Assembly: GCF_000277125.1 (NCBI RefSeq)
Contig: NC_016946.1
Span: 3,968,001 to 4,032,000 of the forward strand
Source: Mycobacterium intracellulare ATCC 13950
GTDB lineage: Bacteria; Actinomycetota; Actinomycetes; Mycobacteriales; Mycobacteriaceae
Length of the DNA stretch: 64,000 bases
Reading direction: 5' to 3'
The translations under genes were made by a program, and so were the position numbers. Of this stretch, positions 12,046 to 20,466 are shown one piece after another (within the stretch, counting starts at the first letter, position 1; the number at the start of each line of letters is the position of its first letter). The notes under the pieces are model-generated. The model saw only the letters and a list, made by a program, of their open reading frames with translations, was not told where the DNA came from and searched no databases.

Positions 12046-12565
12046 CACCGAGCGGCGCCGCCAACTCCTCGATGCCCTCGTCACCGAGTTCGCCACGGGC
12101 GGCGTCGGCGATCGGTCGCTGCGCGCGGTGGCCGACGCGGTCGGCACCAGTCACCGAATGTTGTTGCACCACTTTGGGTCTCGGGAAGGACTGCTGGTAG
12201 CGATCGTCGAGGAGGTCGAGCGCCGCCAGATGGGACTGCTGGCCGAGTTGCCCGACGACCCGGTCGAGGGCTTCGCCGCCATGTGGGCCGATGTCCGCCG
12301 GCCCGAACTGCGACAGTTCGAGCGACTCTTCTTCGAGTGTTACGCCCGCGCCGCGCAGGGCGAAAAGCCTTTCGCGCGAATGGTTCCCGGCGCCGTCGAC
12401 GGCTGGCTGGGCGAGGTCAAGGAGGCCGCCGACGGCCCGGTCGACCCCGCCCTGGCGAGGCTCGGGCTGGCCGTAATCCGAGGCCTGCTACTGGATCTCG
12501 TGGCCACCGACGATGACGCCGGCGTGGACGCGGCCGCGCGCGCCTTTGCGGAACTGCTCCGCTGA
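12029..12565 (+). CDS. TetR family transcriptional regulator
   Basis: A 178-residue regulator. The N-terminal HTH is seen in RQLLDALVTEFATGG, DRSLRAVADAVGTSHRMLLHHF and GSREGLLVAIVEE. The C-terminal ligand-binding half is poorly conserved. It is translated from a start 17 nt inside the SRPBCC gene and probably controls that operon through the palindrome at 11583-11600; its ligand may be the same hydrophobic compound that the SRPBCC protein handles (inference). Confidence 0.9.
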   Translation: MARTPDTERRRQLLDALVTEFATGGVGDRSLRAVADAVGTSHRMLLHHFGSREGLLVAIVEEVERRQMGLLAELPDDPVEGFAAMWADVRRPELRQFERLFFECYARAAQGEKPFARMVPGAVDGWLGEVKEAADGPVDPALARLGLAVIRGLLLDLVATDDDAGVDAAARAFAELLR

Positions 12566-12579
12566 TTCGTACCGGTGCC

Positions 12580-13038
12580 TCAGTTGGCGGTGTGCACGAT
12601 CAGGACATCGGTCTTGACCCGGCGGGAGACCTCGGACGGCACCGATCCCAGCAGCCGCCCGGCGACGCTGTTGAGCCCGACGTTGCCCACGACCATCAGG
12701 TCGGCACGGACCTCCTCGGCGACCTGCACCAGCACGTTGATGGGCGCGCCGACGATCGACCGTTCCTCCACGTTATTGGCCCCCGCTTGGTGCGCCCGTT
12801 CCGTGGCGTCGCGAAGGATCCTGTAGTACGGGGCCTCCCCAACCGTCCGATAGTCCTGGCCGTGGTCGCTCCCCGGCGGGATGGCGTAGCGGCCGCGTTC
12901 CTTGGGGACGGGGAGATGCGCCGTCACCACGATCAATCGCGCGCCGTGGTCCGCGGCGATCGCCGCCGCGCGCTCCACCGCGAGCAGCGACGAGTCCGAG
13001 CCATCGGTGCCGACCACGACGGTCTGATAGGCGCTCAT
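12580..13038 (-). CDS. Universal stress protein, ATP-binding type (paralogue of Rv1636/TB15.3)
   Basis: A 152-residue single UspA domain. It opens with MSAYQTVVVGTDGSDSS and ends SRRVKTDVLIVHTAN, very like my memory of M. tuberculosis Rv1636, a cAMP-binding USP. The nucleotide motif G-x2-G-x9-G-S is intact in VVGNVGLNSVAGRLLGSV. ATG at 13038 was preferred to an upstream start at 13071 because it matches this family start. It converges on the TetR gene with 14 nt between. Confidence 0.9.
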   Translation of the reverse strand: MSAYQTVVVGTDGSDSSLLAVERAAAIAADHGARLIVVTAHLPVPKERGRYAIPPGSDHGQDYRTVGEAPYYRILRDATERAHQAGANNVEERSIVGAPINVLVQVAEEVRADLMVVGNVGLNSVAGRLLGSVPSEVSRRVKTDVLIVHTAN

Positions 13039-13089
13039 TTCCCTGTCACTGTAACGCCCGGCGGCGGCCAAATCTCCAAACGAATTGGC

Positions 13090-14643
13090 TCAACTTTGCA
13101 CGGCGGCCGCGTGCCTGCCCGTGCCGACCCCGAAGAACTGATACTCCGCGGGCCTGACCGAGCGCGTGGCCCGCCAGTACTCCCAGGTGTAGCCGCCCCA
13201 CAGCACGGTGTTCTTGCCGTGCTCGTCCAGATACCAGCTGCTGCAGCCGCCGCTGTTCCACACCGACGGGCCCAGCCGGCGCTGCAGCTCGTCGTTGAAC
13301 TCGTCCTGGGCGGCCCGGGTCGGGGCGAGCGCCTGCGCGCCCAGCTTGTCGCAGGTGGCGATCGCGTCGGCGACGTAACGGATTTGGGACTCGATCATGA
13401 ACACAACCGAGTTGTGTCCCAGCCCGGTGTTGGGGCCCAGCAGGAAGAACAGGTTGGGCACGTCGGCCACGGTGATCCCGCGGTGGGCGCCGATGCCCTC
13501 GCGGTTCCAGCGGTCCACCAGATCCTCGCCGTGCAGGCCCTTGATCTGGACGTAGGTGTAGGAGTCGGTGACGTGAAAGCCGGTGGCGTACACGATCACG
13601 TCGGCCTGGCGGTGCGTGCCGTCGACGGTGTCGATGCCGTCGGCGGTGATCCGGGCGATGTGGTCGGTGACCAGTTCGGTCTTCGGGTCGGCGACCGCAC
13701 CGTAATAGGTGGAGGAGTTCAGGATGCGCTTGCACCCGACGCGGTAGTTGGGAATCAGCTTGCGGCGCAACTCCCGATCCTTGACCGATCGGCGAATGTT
13801 GTACTTGCAGTACGCCTCAATGAACTTGAGCAGGTTGGGCCGCTTGGTCATGCCGAAGGCCAAAGCCTCCTGGCCCCAGTAGATGACAAGTCGCACGAGC
13901 GCGCGCAGGCCGGGCACGTTCTCCATGGCCCGGCGCACCGCCAACGGGATCTCGGGGTTCGAGCGCGGCACCACCCACGGCGGGGTGCGTTGGTAGAGCT
14001 GAAGTTCGGCGACCTGCCCGACGATCTCCGGCACGATCTGGATCGCGCTGGCGCCGGTACCGATCACCGCCACCCGCTTGCCGGTCAGGTCGACGCTGTG
14101 GTCCCACTCCGCGGAATGGAAAGCGGGACCGGCGAATTCGTCGCGACCCTCGATGTCGGGCATGGACGGGATGTGCAGCGCGCCGGCGCCCGAGATCAGG
14201 AACTGCGCGACGTATTCGCGCCCGTCGGCGGTGAACACGTGCCAGCGGTGCTCGTCGTCGTCCCAGTGGGCCCGATCCACCAGCGAGTTGAACTCGATGT
14301 AGCGGCACAGCCCGTACTTCTCTGTGACGCCCTGGAGATAGTCCCAGATCTCGGGCTGATACGAGAACGGGTTCTTCCAGTCCGGCTTGGGCTCGAACGA
14401 AAACGAATACAGGTGCGACGGGATGTCGCAGGCGCACCCGGGGTAGCTGTTGTCGCGCCAGGTGCCGCCGATGTCGTCGGCCTTTTCCAGGATGACGAAG
14501 CCCACACCCTGCTTCTGCAGCGCGATGGCCATCCCCAGGCCGGAGAACCCGGTCCCGATGATGACGGCGCGGGTGTGGACGGGTTTGGAGGCCTTGGCCG
14601 CCGGAACCGGGGCGGTCTCGGTGTGTGTCACGACGTCGGTCAC
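13090..14643 (-). CDS. Flavin-containing Baeyer-Villiger-type monooxygenase (Rv3049c-like)
   Basis: A 517-residue NADPH- and FAD-dependent monooxygenase. The FAD site is VIIGTGFSGLGMA (about 28-40), followed by EKADDIGGTWRDNSYPGCACD. The BVMO fingerprint FxGxxxHxxxW is exact in FAGPAFHSAEWDH, and the NADPH site is VAVIGTGASAIQ. It probably inserts oxygen into ketones or oxidises heteroatoms; the physiological substrate is unknown. GTG at 14643 is the start. A 7-bp-arm inverted repeat lies 81 bp upstream and may bind the neighbouring TetR. Confidence 0.93.
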   Translation of the reverse strand: MTDVVTHTETAPVPAAKASKPVHTRAVIIGTGFSGLGMAIALQKQGVGFVILEKADDIGGTWRDNSYPGCACDIPSHLYSFSFEPKPDWKNPFSYQPEIWDYLQGVTEKYGLCRYIEFNSLVDRAHWDDDEHRWHVFTADGREYVAQFLISGAGALHIPSMPDIEGRDEFAGPAFHSAEWDHSVDLTGKRVAVIGTGASAIQIVPEIVGQVAELQLYQRTPPWVVPRSNPEIPLAVRRAMENVPGLRALVRLVIYWGQEALAFGMTKRPNLLKFIEAYCKYNIRRSVKDRELRRKLIPNYRVGCKRILNSSTYYGAVADPKTELVTDHIARITADGIDTVDGTHRQADVIVYATGFHVTDSYTYVQIKGLHGEDLVDRWNREGIGAHRGITVADVPNLFFLLGPNTGLGHNSVVFMIESQIRYVADAIATCDKLGAQALAPTRAAQDEFNDELQRRLGPSVWNSGGCSSWYLDEHGKNTVLWGGYTWEYWRATRSVRPAEYQFFGVGTGRHAAAVQS

Positions 14644-14723
14644 GGTCGATCGGTCTTTCTAGTCGGGCCAGTCTCGGGTCGGCGCTCGCCGGCATCCTCG
14701 GCCGTAGCCGCCCGGCTGGCGCA

Positions 14724-14745
14724 GATACCCAGTACCCAGGGTATC
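14724..14745. promoter_or_regulatory. Inverted repeat upstream of the monooxygenase gene, candidate TetR operator
   Basis: GATACCC (14724-14730) and GGGTATC (14739-14745) are perfect 7-bp arms with an 8-bp spacer. The site lies between the monooxygenase start (14643) and the TetR stop (14799), where a regulator of the monooxygenase would be expected. Confidence 0.55.
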
Positions 14746-14798
14746 GGTTGGGACGAGTGTTGACGATCGCCAGGGCGATGTCAACGTGCCGAAGGTTC

Positions 14799-15527
14799 TC
14801 AGCCCGCGGCGCGGTTGGCCGGGACCACGCTGTGGATCGGCTCGTCAGGGTCCATGCGGATGCCGAGCGCCTCGGCGGTGCCGACGATGACCCCCATCAT
14901 GATGGTCGTGAGGTGGGCGACGAATTGCTCGCGCGGCATGCGAAGCGGGCTGTCGGGGTCGGGGCCCAGCCACCACTCGGTGGCCGAGGCGGCGCAGCCG
15001 AACGCCGCGTTCCCGGCCAGCTCGACGGCCGCGTGGTCCAGCTCCATCTCGCGCAACTCGTTGTCGAACATGTCGGCCACCGCCAGGGTGATGCCGCGTC
15101 CCTCGTTGAGGATCTGAGGGCTCGCCGCCGAGCGGCCCTGAATGAAGACCCGCAGCACGTTGGGGTGCTTGTCGACCAGGTTGACGTACTCCTCGACGGC
15201 GCGCCGGATCACCTCGCGGGACGAGTCCGTTTTCAGGTCGATGGACGGGAAGATCGCCGCCCACAACATGTCGCGCAGCCGCTCCCCGATCGCCTGGAAC
15301 AGGTCGGACTTGTCGTGAAAATGCCGGTAGATCTTCGGTTTGGCGGTGCCCGCCTCCTCGGCGATCTCCCGCACGGAGAGCTCGGGTCCCAGGCGGTCGA
15401 TGGCGCGGAACGCCGCGTCGACGATCTCGCCGCGCACCTTCTTGCGGTGCTCGCGCCAGCGTTCGCTGCGCGCGTCGACCTTGGCCCCCGGCTTGGCGGC
15501 CGGGTGGGGCCTGGGAGGTCGAGGCAT
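14799..15527 (-). CDS. TetR family regulator (Rv3050c-like)
   Basis: A 242-residue regulator with a Pro/Arg-rich N-terminal tail (MPRPPRPHPAAKPGAK) before the HTH: VRGEIVDAAFRAIDRLG, SVREIAEEAGTAKPKIYRHF, HDKSDLFQAIGE. ATG at 15527 has GAGGTGGTGAG just upstream and gives nearly the Rv3050c length; an upstream start at 15596 is less likely. It is oriented toward the monooxygenase gene and is the likely regulator of it. A weak inverted repeat, CTGGGC-N6-GCCCAG at 15569-15586, lies 42 bp upstream and could be its own operator. Confidence 0.9.
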   Translation of the reverse strand: MPRPPRPHPAAKPGAKVDARSERWREHRKKVRGEIVDAAFRAIDRLGPELSVREIAEEAGTAKPKIYRHFHDKSDLFQAIGERLRDMLWAAIFPSIDLKTDSSREVIRRAVEEYVNLVDKHPNVLRVFIQGRSAASPQILNEGRGITLAVADMFDNELREMELDHAAVELAGNAAFGCAASATEWWLGPDPDSPLRMPREQFVAHLTTIMMGVIVGTAEALGIRMDPDEPIHSVVPANRAAG

Positions 15528-15601
15528 TCTCACCACCTCACGCACTTTACCCCGTCGTCGCTTCTGACCTGGGCAGACTGGCCCAGACGAAGACACCGCG
15601 G

Positions 15602-15790
15602 TTAACGGTGCCGCTGGGCGTACTCGCCCGGGCTGCAGCCGAGCATCGACCGGAACTCGTTGGTGAAATGCGCCTGGTCATACCAGCCGAGCCGGACGGC
15701 CAGGTCGGCGAAGTCGACGCGTCGATCGCTCTCGATCGCCAACGCAGCTTGCTGCAGGCGGTAACGGCGCCGACAACCTGTAAAGCACTC
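15602..15790 (-). pseudogene. AraC family regulator, C-terminal remnant
   Basis: The last ~55 codons read RYRLQQAALAIESDRR, VDFADLAVRLGWYDQAHF and TNEFRSMLGCSPGEYAQRH, the second helix-turn-helix and end of an AraC/XylS protein. The frame continues upstream only into nrdE, which ends at 15811, so no ligand domain or first HTH is present. This is a decayed fragment, likely without function. The left end at about 15790 is approximate. M. tuberculosis has nothing here as far as I recall. Confidence 0.75.
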
Positions 15791-15810
15791 CCGGAGAGTG
15801 AATCGGTGTC

Positions 15811-17976
15811 CTACAGCATGCAGGACACGCAGCCCTCGACCTCGGTGCCCTCCAATGCCAGTTGGCGAAGACGGATGTAGTACAGCGTCTTGATTCCCTT
15901 GCGCCAGGCGTAGATCTGCGCCTTGTTCACGTCGCGGGTGGTGGCCGTGTCCTTGAAGAACAGCGTCAGCGACAGCCCTTGATCCACGTGCTGGGTGGCC
16001 GCGGCGTAGGTGTCGATGATCTTCTCGTAGCCGATCTCGTAGGCGTCCTGGTAGTACTCCAGGTTGTCGTTGGTCAGATACGGCGCCGGGTAGTAGACGC
16101 GGCCGATCTTGCCTTCCTTGCGGATCTCGATCTTGCTCGCCACCGGGTGGATCGAGCTGGTCGAGTGGTTGATGTAGCTGATCGACCCCGTCGGCGGGAC
16201 GGCCTGCAGGTTCTGATTGTAGATGCCGTGCTCCTGCACCGACTCCTTCAGCCGCCGCCAATCGTCTTGCGTCGGAATGCGAATGCCCGCCTCGGCGAAG
16301 ATCTCGCGGACCCGCGGGGTGGCCGGCTCCCACACCTGCTCGGTGTACTTGTCGAAGAACTCACCCGAGGCGTATTTCGACCTCTCGAAGCCACCGAACT
16401 TGCTTCCCCGTTCGATCGCAATGCGATTCGACGCGCGCAGCGCGTGGTAGAGCACGGTGTAGAAGTAGATGTTGGTGAAGTCGACGCCCTCTTCGGAGCC
16501 GTAGTGGATGCGCTCGCGGGCCAAATAGCCGTGCAGGTTCATCTGTCCGAGCCCGATCGCGTGGGACTCGTTGTTGCCCTGCTCGATTGAGGGCACCGAG
16601 GTGATGTGCGTCTGATCGCTCACCGCCGTCAGCGCGCGGATCGCCACCTCGATGGTCTGGGCGAAGTCGGGCGAGTCCATCGTCTTGGCGATGTTCAGCG
16701 ACCCCAGGTTGCACGAAATGTCCTTGCCCACTTTGGCATACGACAGGTCATCGTTGAACACCGACGGCGTGGAGACCTGCAGGATCTCCGAGCACAGGTT
16801 CGAGTGGGTGATCTTGCCGTCGATCGGGTTGGCCCGGTTCACCGTGTCCTCGAACATGATGTAGGGGTAGCCGGATTCGAACTGCAGCTCGGCCAGCGTC
16901 TGGAAGAACTCGCGCGCCTTGATCTTGGTCTTGCGAATGCGGGCGTCGTCGACCATCTCGTAGTACTTCTCGGTGACCGAGATGTCGGCGAACGGCAGGC
17001 CGTACACCCGCTCGACGTCATAGGGCGAGAACAGGTACATGTCCTCGTTCTTCTTGGCCAGCTCGAAGGTGATGTCGGGAATCACCACGCCCAGGCTCAG
17101 CGTCTTGATGCGGATCTTCTCGTCGGCGTTCTCGCGCTTGGTGTCCAGGAATCGGTAGATGTCGGGGTGGTGCGCGTGCAGGTACACCGCGCCCGCGCCC
17201 TGGCGCGCCCCGAGCTGGTTGGCGTAGGAGAACGAGTCCTCGAGCAGCTTCATGATCGGGATGACGCCCGAGGACTGGTTCTCGATGTTCTTGATCGGGG
17301 CGCCGTGCTCGCGGATGTTGCTCAGCAGCAACGCAACTCCCCCGCCGCGCTTGGACAGCTGCAGCGCGGAGTTGATCGATCGCCCGATGGACTCCATGTT
17401 GTCTTCGATGCGCAGCAGAAAGCAGCTCACCGGCTCGCCGCGCTGCTTTTTGCCCGAGTTCAAAAACGTCGGGGTGGCCGGCTGGAACCGTCCGTCGATG
17501 ATCTCGTCGACGAGCTTCTCGGCGAGGATGGTGTCACCGGAGGCCAGCGTCAGCGCCACCATGACGACGCGGTCCTCGAAGCGCTCCAGGTAGCGCTTCC
17601 CGTCGAACGTCTTCAGCGTGTAGGAGGTGTAGTACTTGAACGCGCCCAGGAACGTCGGGAACCGGAACTTCTTGGCGTAGGCCCGATCCAGCAGCGTCTT
17701 GACGAAGTTGCGGCTGTACTGGTCGAGAACCTCGCGCTCGTAATAGTTCTCCTTGATCAGGTAGTCGAGCTTCTCGTCCTGATTGTGGAAGAACACCGTG
17801 TTCTGGTTGACGTGCTGCAGGAAGTACTGATGCGCGGCCTCGCGGTCCTTGTCGAACTGAATCTTGCCGTCCGCGTCGTACAGATTCAGCATCGCGTTGA
17901 GCGCGTGGTAATCCGTCTCCCCCGGCAACGCGTGGGCTCCGGTGGTTACAGGCTCTGCAGCGACGGTTGTTGACAC
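15811..17976 (-). CDS. nrdE: Class Ib ribonucleotide reductase alpha subunit NrdE
   Basis: The catalytic subunit that reduces ribonucleoside diphosphates (721 residues; M. tuberculosis NrdE is about 725). Visible are [20 protein letters not shown], the active-site loop [10 protein letters not shown] with its Cys, the [18 protein letters not shown] stretch, and the C-terminal redox pair CVSCML reduced by NrdH. I chose GTG at 17976 ([10 protein letters not shown]), with AAGGAA upstream; it overlaps the end of nrdI by 31 nt. A longer open frame to 18075 lies wholly inside nrdI. Expressed with nrdH and nrdI. Confidence 0.97.
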   Translation of the reverse strand: MSTTVAAEPVTTGAHALPGETDYHALNAMLNLYDADGKIQFDKDREAAHQYFLQHVNQNTVFFHNQDEKLDYLIKENYYEREVLDQYSRNFVKTLLDRAYAKKFRFPTFLGAFKYYTSYTLKTFDGKRYLERFEDRVVMVALTLASGDTILAEKLVDEIIDGRFQPATPTFLNSGKKQRGEPVSCFLLRIEDNMESIGRSINSALQLSKRGGGVALLLSNIREHGAPIKNIENQSSGVIPIMKLLEDSFSYANQLGARQGAGAVYLHAHHPDIYRFLDTKRENADEKIRIKTLSLGVVIPDITFELAKKNEDMYLFSPYDVERVYGLPFADISVTEKYYEMVDDARIRKTKIKAREFFQTLAELQFESGYPYIMFEDTVNRANPIDGKITHSNLCSEILQVSTPSVFNDDLSYAKVGKDISCNLGSLNIAKTMDSPDFAQTIEVAIRALTAVSDQTHITSVPSIEQGNNESHAIGLGQMNLHGYLARERIHYGSEEGVDFTNIYFYTVLYHALRASNRIAIERGSKFGGFERSKYASGEFFDKYTEQVWEPATPRVREIFAEAGIRIPTQDDWRRLKESVQEHGIYNQNLQAVPPTGSISYINHSTSSIHPVASKIEIRKEGKIGRVYYPAPYLTNDNLEYYQDAYEIGYEKIIDTYAAATQHVDQGLSLTLFFKDTATTRDVNKAQIYAWRKGIKTLYYIRLRQLALEGTEVEGCVSCML

Positions 17977-18398
17977 GTCTGTTCCTTCCAGAAATCGGCT
18001 AAGCCCGCGCGGACGGCATCCACGTCGTCCTGGGTTCCCATGAGTTCGAAGCGATAGAGGTACGGGACGCCGCACTTGCGTGAGATCACGTCACCCGCGT
18101 AGGCGAATTCGGCGCCGAAGTTGTTGTTGCCCGCGGCGATGACGCCGCGGATCAACGAACGGTTGTGCTCATTGTTCAAAAAGGCGATGACCTGTTTGGG
18201 GACATAGCCGCCGGCGTTGAGGTCAGGAGTGGCCCGCCCGCCGCCGTAGGTGGGCAGCACCAGGACGTACGGCTGGTCCACCTCGATACGGCCGTGCAGC
18301 GGTATCCGCGTGGCGGGAATTCCCAGCTTCTCCACGAAGCGGTGGGTGTTCTCCGACACGGAGGAGAAATAGACCAGGTTGCGCCCCGTGGTGTCCAT
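17946..18398 (-). CDS. nrdI: Flavodoxin-like NrdI
   Basis: A 150-residue FMN protein that supplies oxidant for the manganese cofactor of NrdF. It shows the flavodoxin start [20 protein letters not shown], the loop [10 protein letters not shown], and the [16 protein letters not shown] segment near the flavin. The length equals M. tuberculosis NrdI. It is the middle gene of nrdH-nrdI-nrdE, with 31 nt between nrdH and nrdI. Confidence 0.96.
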   Translation of the reverse strand: MDTTGRNLVYFSSVSENTHRFVEKLGIPATRIPLHGRIEVDQPYVLVLPTYGGGRATPDLNAGGYVPKQVIAFLNNEHNRSLIRGVIAAGNNNFGAEFAYAGDVISRKCGVPYLYRFELMGTQDDVDAVRAGLADFWKEQTCQQPSLQSL

Positions 18399-18429
18399 GG
18401 TGCGGCAACTCCTTACCTAACGTCTTTCC

Positions 18430-18669
18430 TTACGCGCTGAGTTCCACCGCGGCGAGCGCCTTGATGCGATCGGGCCGGAAACCCGACCAGTGGTCGTTGC
18501 CGGCCACCACGACGGGAGCCTGCAGATAGCCCAGCGCCATCACGTAATCACGCGCCTCGGAGTCCAGCGTGATGTCGACCGTGTCGTAGACGATGCCCTG
18601 CTTGTCCAGCGCCTTGTAGGTGGCGCTGCACTGCACGCATGCCGGCTTGGTGTACACGGTGATGCTCAT
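18430..18669 (-). CDS. nrdH: Glutaredoxin-like electron donor NrdH
   Basis: A 79-residue redoxin that passes electrons to NrdE. The active site is CVQC (residues 11-14, in KPACVQCSATYKALD), followed by the conserved tail WSGFRPDRIKAL typical of NrdH, which takes electrons from thioredoxin reductase. ATG at 18669 has AAAGGAG 8 nt upstream. First gene of the nrdHIE operon; two NrdR-like boxes lie about 215-260 bp upstream. Confidence 0.97.
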   Translation of the reverse strand: MSITVYTKPACVQCSATYKALDKQGIVYDTVDITLDSEARDYVMALGYLQAPVVVAGNDHWSGFRPDRIKALAAVELSA

Positions 18670-18883
18670 AGAATGCCGCTCCTTTGCGGAAGAGGGGGAC
18701 CCAATGGACTGGCAACTACTTTTGGACTGCGTCTTTGCTAGGTTCAGCGATCCGGCAGGCGCCCAGATTCCCGTCCTGCGGCGACCAGTGCCGAAGACCT
18801 GTCTTCGACCACTTCGCGCCGATTTCGGGGGGTTCACCGAGCCTGGCTGGCTTGGCGATCCTGGGATCCGCCGGTGCATCGAA

Positions 18884-18899
18884 ACACTACACCTAGTGG
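18884..18899. promoter_or_regulatory. NrdR-like box 1, nrdHIE promoter
   Basis: ACACTACACCTAGTGG fits ACACwATATATwGTGT at 12 of 16 positions and has the inverted symmetry of an NrdR box. Its partner starts 32 bp away at 18916. Confidence 0.75.
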
Positions 18900-18915
18900 C
18901 TGACAAGATGTCGAG

Positions 18916-18931
18916 ATACAAGATGTTCTGA
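18916..18931. promoter_or_regulatory. NrdR-like box 2, nrdHIE promoter
   Basis: ATACAAGATGTTCTGA fits the consensus at 11 of 16 positions. It would be weak alone, but it sits exactly 32 bp from box 1, the same spacing as the pair before nrdF2. Confidence 0.6.
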
Positions 18932-19107
18932 ATAACATTTCTGAAATTCCCTGGTCGTAAGGCCTGTGTCGAACAAATTCGGGAACCCGCCCCGGCGTGT
19001 CGCAGATCACACGCCGAGGCCATGGCGCCTCCGGGTATCGGTATAGCAGCGGCCACCGACAACCCCGGTTTCGAACCGCTGGCCGCGACGGGCCCAGCGA
19101 CAGCTAG

Positions 19108-19137
19108 CAAAGCCGCCAGACGGTGCTGGCGGCTTTG
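19108..19137. terminator. Hairpin, probable terminator of the FMN reductase gene
   Basis: CAAAGCCGCCA (19108-19118) and TGGCGGCTTTG (19127-19137) form a perfect 11-bp stem with an 8-nt loop. It is 60 bp past the stop of the minus-strand FMN reductase gene; on that strand a stem ending in GGCTTTG is followed by CTAGC, with no long U run. Confidence 0.7.
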
Positions 19138-19197
19138 GCTATTCGTCGGCGGCAACCCCGCTGGTCACCTCCCGGACGGCTTGTCGACTTCCGCCAA

Positions 19198-19752
19198 TCA
19201 GCCGGCTTCGGCGGCGAGCTTGCCCACCACGTCGCGCACGTTCGCCGACAGCTCGGCATGCTCGGCGGGCGGCCTGCCTTCCAGCGTCTTGAACGGCACG
19301 GACAGTTTGATCGAATCGACGACCCGCGCACCGGCGATGCCGAAGGACTTGCGGGTCTCGTCGTGCGCCCACACCCCGCCGTACTGGCCGAAGGAGCCCC
19401 CGATGACGGCCAGCGGCTTGCCCTTCAGCGCGCCGTCGCCAAACGGGCGCGACAGCCAGTCGATCGCGTTCTTGACCACCGCCGGGATGCTGCCGTTGTA
19501 CTCGGGTGTGACCACCAGGGCGGCGTCGGCGTCGGCCGCCGCGGCGCGCAGCGCGGCCACCGGGGCCAGTGGCGGCGCGTCGGCGTTCATCGCGTCGTCG
19601 ATCTCCTCGTTGTAGAACGGCAGGTCGGCGAGCCCCTCGAAGAGCGTGACGCTGACGCCGTCGGAGGCGACCGCCGCCGCCAATTCGGCGATCTGGCGGT
19701 TGATCGACGCCGCGCGCAGGCTTCCCACTAACGCCAAAATTTTGATTGCCAC
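19198..19752 (-). CDS. NADPH-dependent FMN reductase (Rv3054c-like)
   Basis: A 184-residue flavodoxin-fold reductase. It starts IKILALVGSLRAASINRQIAE, the phosphate loop for FMN, and has VVTPEYNGSIPAVVKNAIDW, the family signature, and VIGGSFGQYGG. Such enzymes reduce quinones, chromate or azo dyes with NADPH. Length equals Rv3054c. Start GTG at 19752. It is divergent from the TetR gene at 19844; a CGGAC-N4-GTCCG site lies between them. Confidence 0.92.
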   Translation of the reverse strand: MAIKILALVGSLRAASINRQIAELAAAVASDGVSVTLFEGLADLPFYNEEIDDAMNADAPPLAPVAALRAAAADADAALVVTPEYNGSIPAVVKNAIDWLSRPFGDGALKGKPLAVIGGSFGQYGGVWAHDETRKSFGIAGARVVDSIKLSVPFKTLEGRPPAEHAELSANVRDVVGKLAAEAG

Positions 19753-19800
19753 TCTCGCAGTTCCCTTCGGTCGTTGGTATACATCCTCGCACGACCTAAA

Positions 19801-19814
19801 CGGACTGTGGTCCG
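19801..19814. promoter_or_regulatory. Candidate TetR operator between FMN reductase and TetR genes
   Basis: CGGACTGTGGTCCG has 5-bp perfect arms and is flanked by AAA on the left and ATTT on the right. It lies in the 91-bp divergent promoter region, 30 bp before the TetR start, which fits autoregulation and control of the reductase. Confidence 0.55.
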
Positions 19815-19843
19815 ATTTATTCCTCCGGCGTTAAAGTGCAGGG

Positions 19844-20458
19844 GTGAGCGGCGTCGAACGGTCGGGCGAGTTGCCGATGTGCGTGCCGCAGCTGCCGGCG
19901 CAGGAGCGGGGCGACGCCCTGCGCAACCGCGCGCTGTTGCTGGATGCGGCGCGTCGCCTGGTCGCCGAGCGCGGGGCCGACGCCGTCACCATGGACGACG
20001 TCGCCGCGGCCGCCGGCGTCGGCAAGGGCACCCTGTTCCGCCGGTTCGGCAGCCGGGCCGGCCTGATGATGGTGCTGCTCGACGAGGACGAACGCGCCAG
20101 CCAGGAGGCGTTTCTGTTCGGTCCCCCGCCGCTGGGGCCCGACGCCCCGCCGTTGGATCGGCTGGTGGCCTTCGGCCGGGAACGGATGCGCTTCGCCCAC
20201 ACCCATCACGCGCTGCTGTCGGCGGCCAACCGCGACCCGCGGACCCGCTACGGGCCGCCGGCCGCCGTCCTGCGCAGGCACGTGCGCGTGTTGCTGGCCT
20301 CGGCGGAGACGTCCGGCGACCTCGTGGTCCAGGCCGACGCCCTGCTCGCCCTCCTCGACACCGACTACGTGGAGCATCAGCTGAACGACGGCGGTCACAC
20401 CCTGCAGACGTTGGGCGACGCGTGGGAAAGCTTGGCGCGCAAGCTTTGTGGGAGGTGA
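19844..20458 (+). CDS. TetR family regulator (Rv3055-like)
   Basis: A 204-residue regulator. HTH: RALLLDAARRLVAERGADAV, TMDDVAAAAGVGKGTLFRRF, GSRAGLMMVLLDEDE. The C-terminal part (GRERMRFAHTHHALLSAANRDP) is of the type found next to oxidoreductases. GTG at 19844. It runs into dinP: GGAGG near its stop is the ribosome site for dinP, so the two are likely co-expressed. Confidence 0.9.
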   Translation: MSGVERSGELPMCVPQLPAQERGDALRNRALLLDAARRLVAERGADAVTMDDVAAAAGVGKGTLFRRFGSRAGLMMVLLDEDERASQEAFLFGPPPLGPDAPPLDRLVAFGRERMRFAHTHHALLSAANRDPRTRYGPPAAVLRRHVRVLLASAETSGDLVVQADALLALLDTDYVEHQLNDGGHTLQTLGDAWESLARKLCGR

Positions 20459-20466
20459 ACGTCGGC

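Larger units (their letters stand above)
18670..19197. other. Long upstream region of nrdHIE without a gene
   Basis: This 528-bp stretch holds the nrdHIE promoter region with two NrdR-like boxes (18884-18931), a run of lower GC from 18890 to 18960, and a terminator-like hairpin at 19108-19137. The short open frames in it have no ribosome site or recognisable sequence. Since the boxes are more than 200 bp from nrdH, a long untranslated leader is likely. Confidence 0.7.

Noticed and set aside
12592..14763. 723-codon open frame opposite the USP and monooxygenase genes
   Set aside because: Covers two clear minus-strand genes; sequence is Val/Gly/Asp/His-rich shadow without domains.
15602..16333. 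AraC gene as a full 243-codon frame
   Set aside because: All but the last ~60 codons lie antisense-frame-shifted inside nrdE and do not resemble an AraC protein.
18902..18926. Repeated ACAAGATGT (two copies 14 bp apart) as a separate regulator site
   Set aside because: The second copy lies inside the NrdR-like box 2; without data the repeat cannot be told from this overlap.
18620..18931. 103-codon plus-strand frame upstream of nrdH
   Set aside because: Overlaps nrdH antisense and the NrdR boxes; no ribosome site or protein character.
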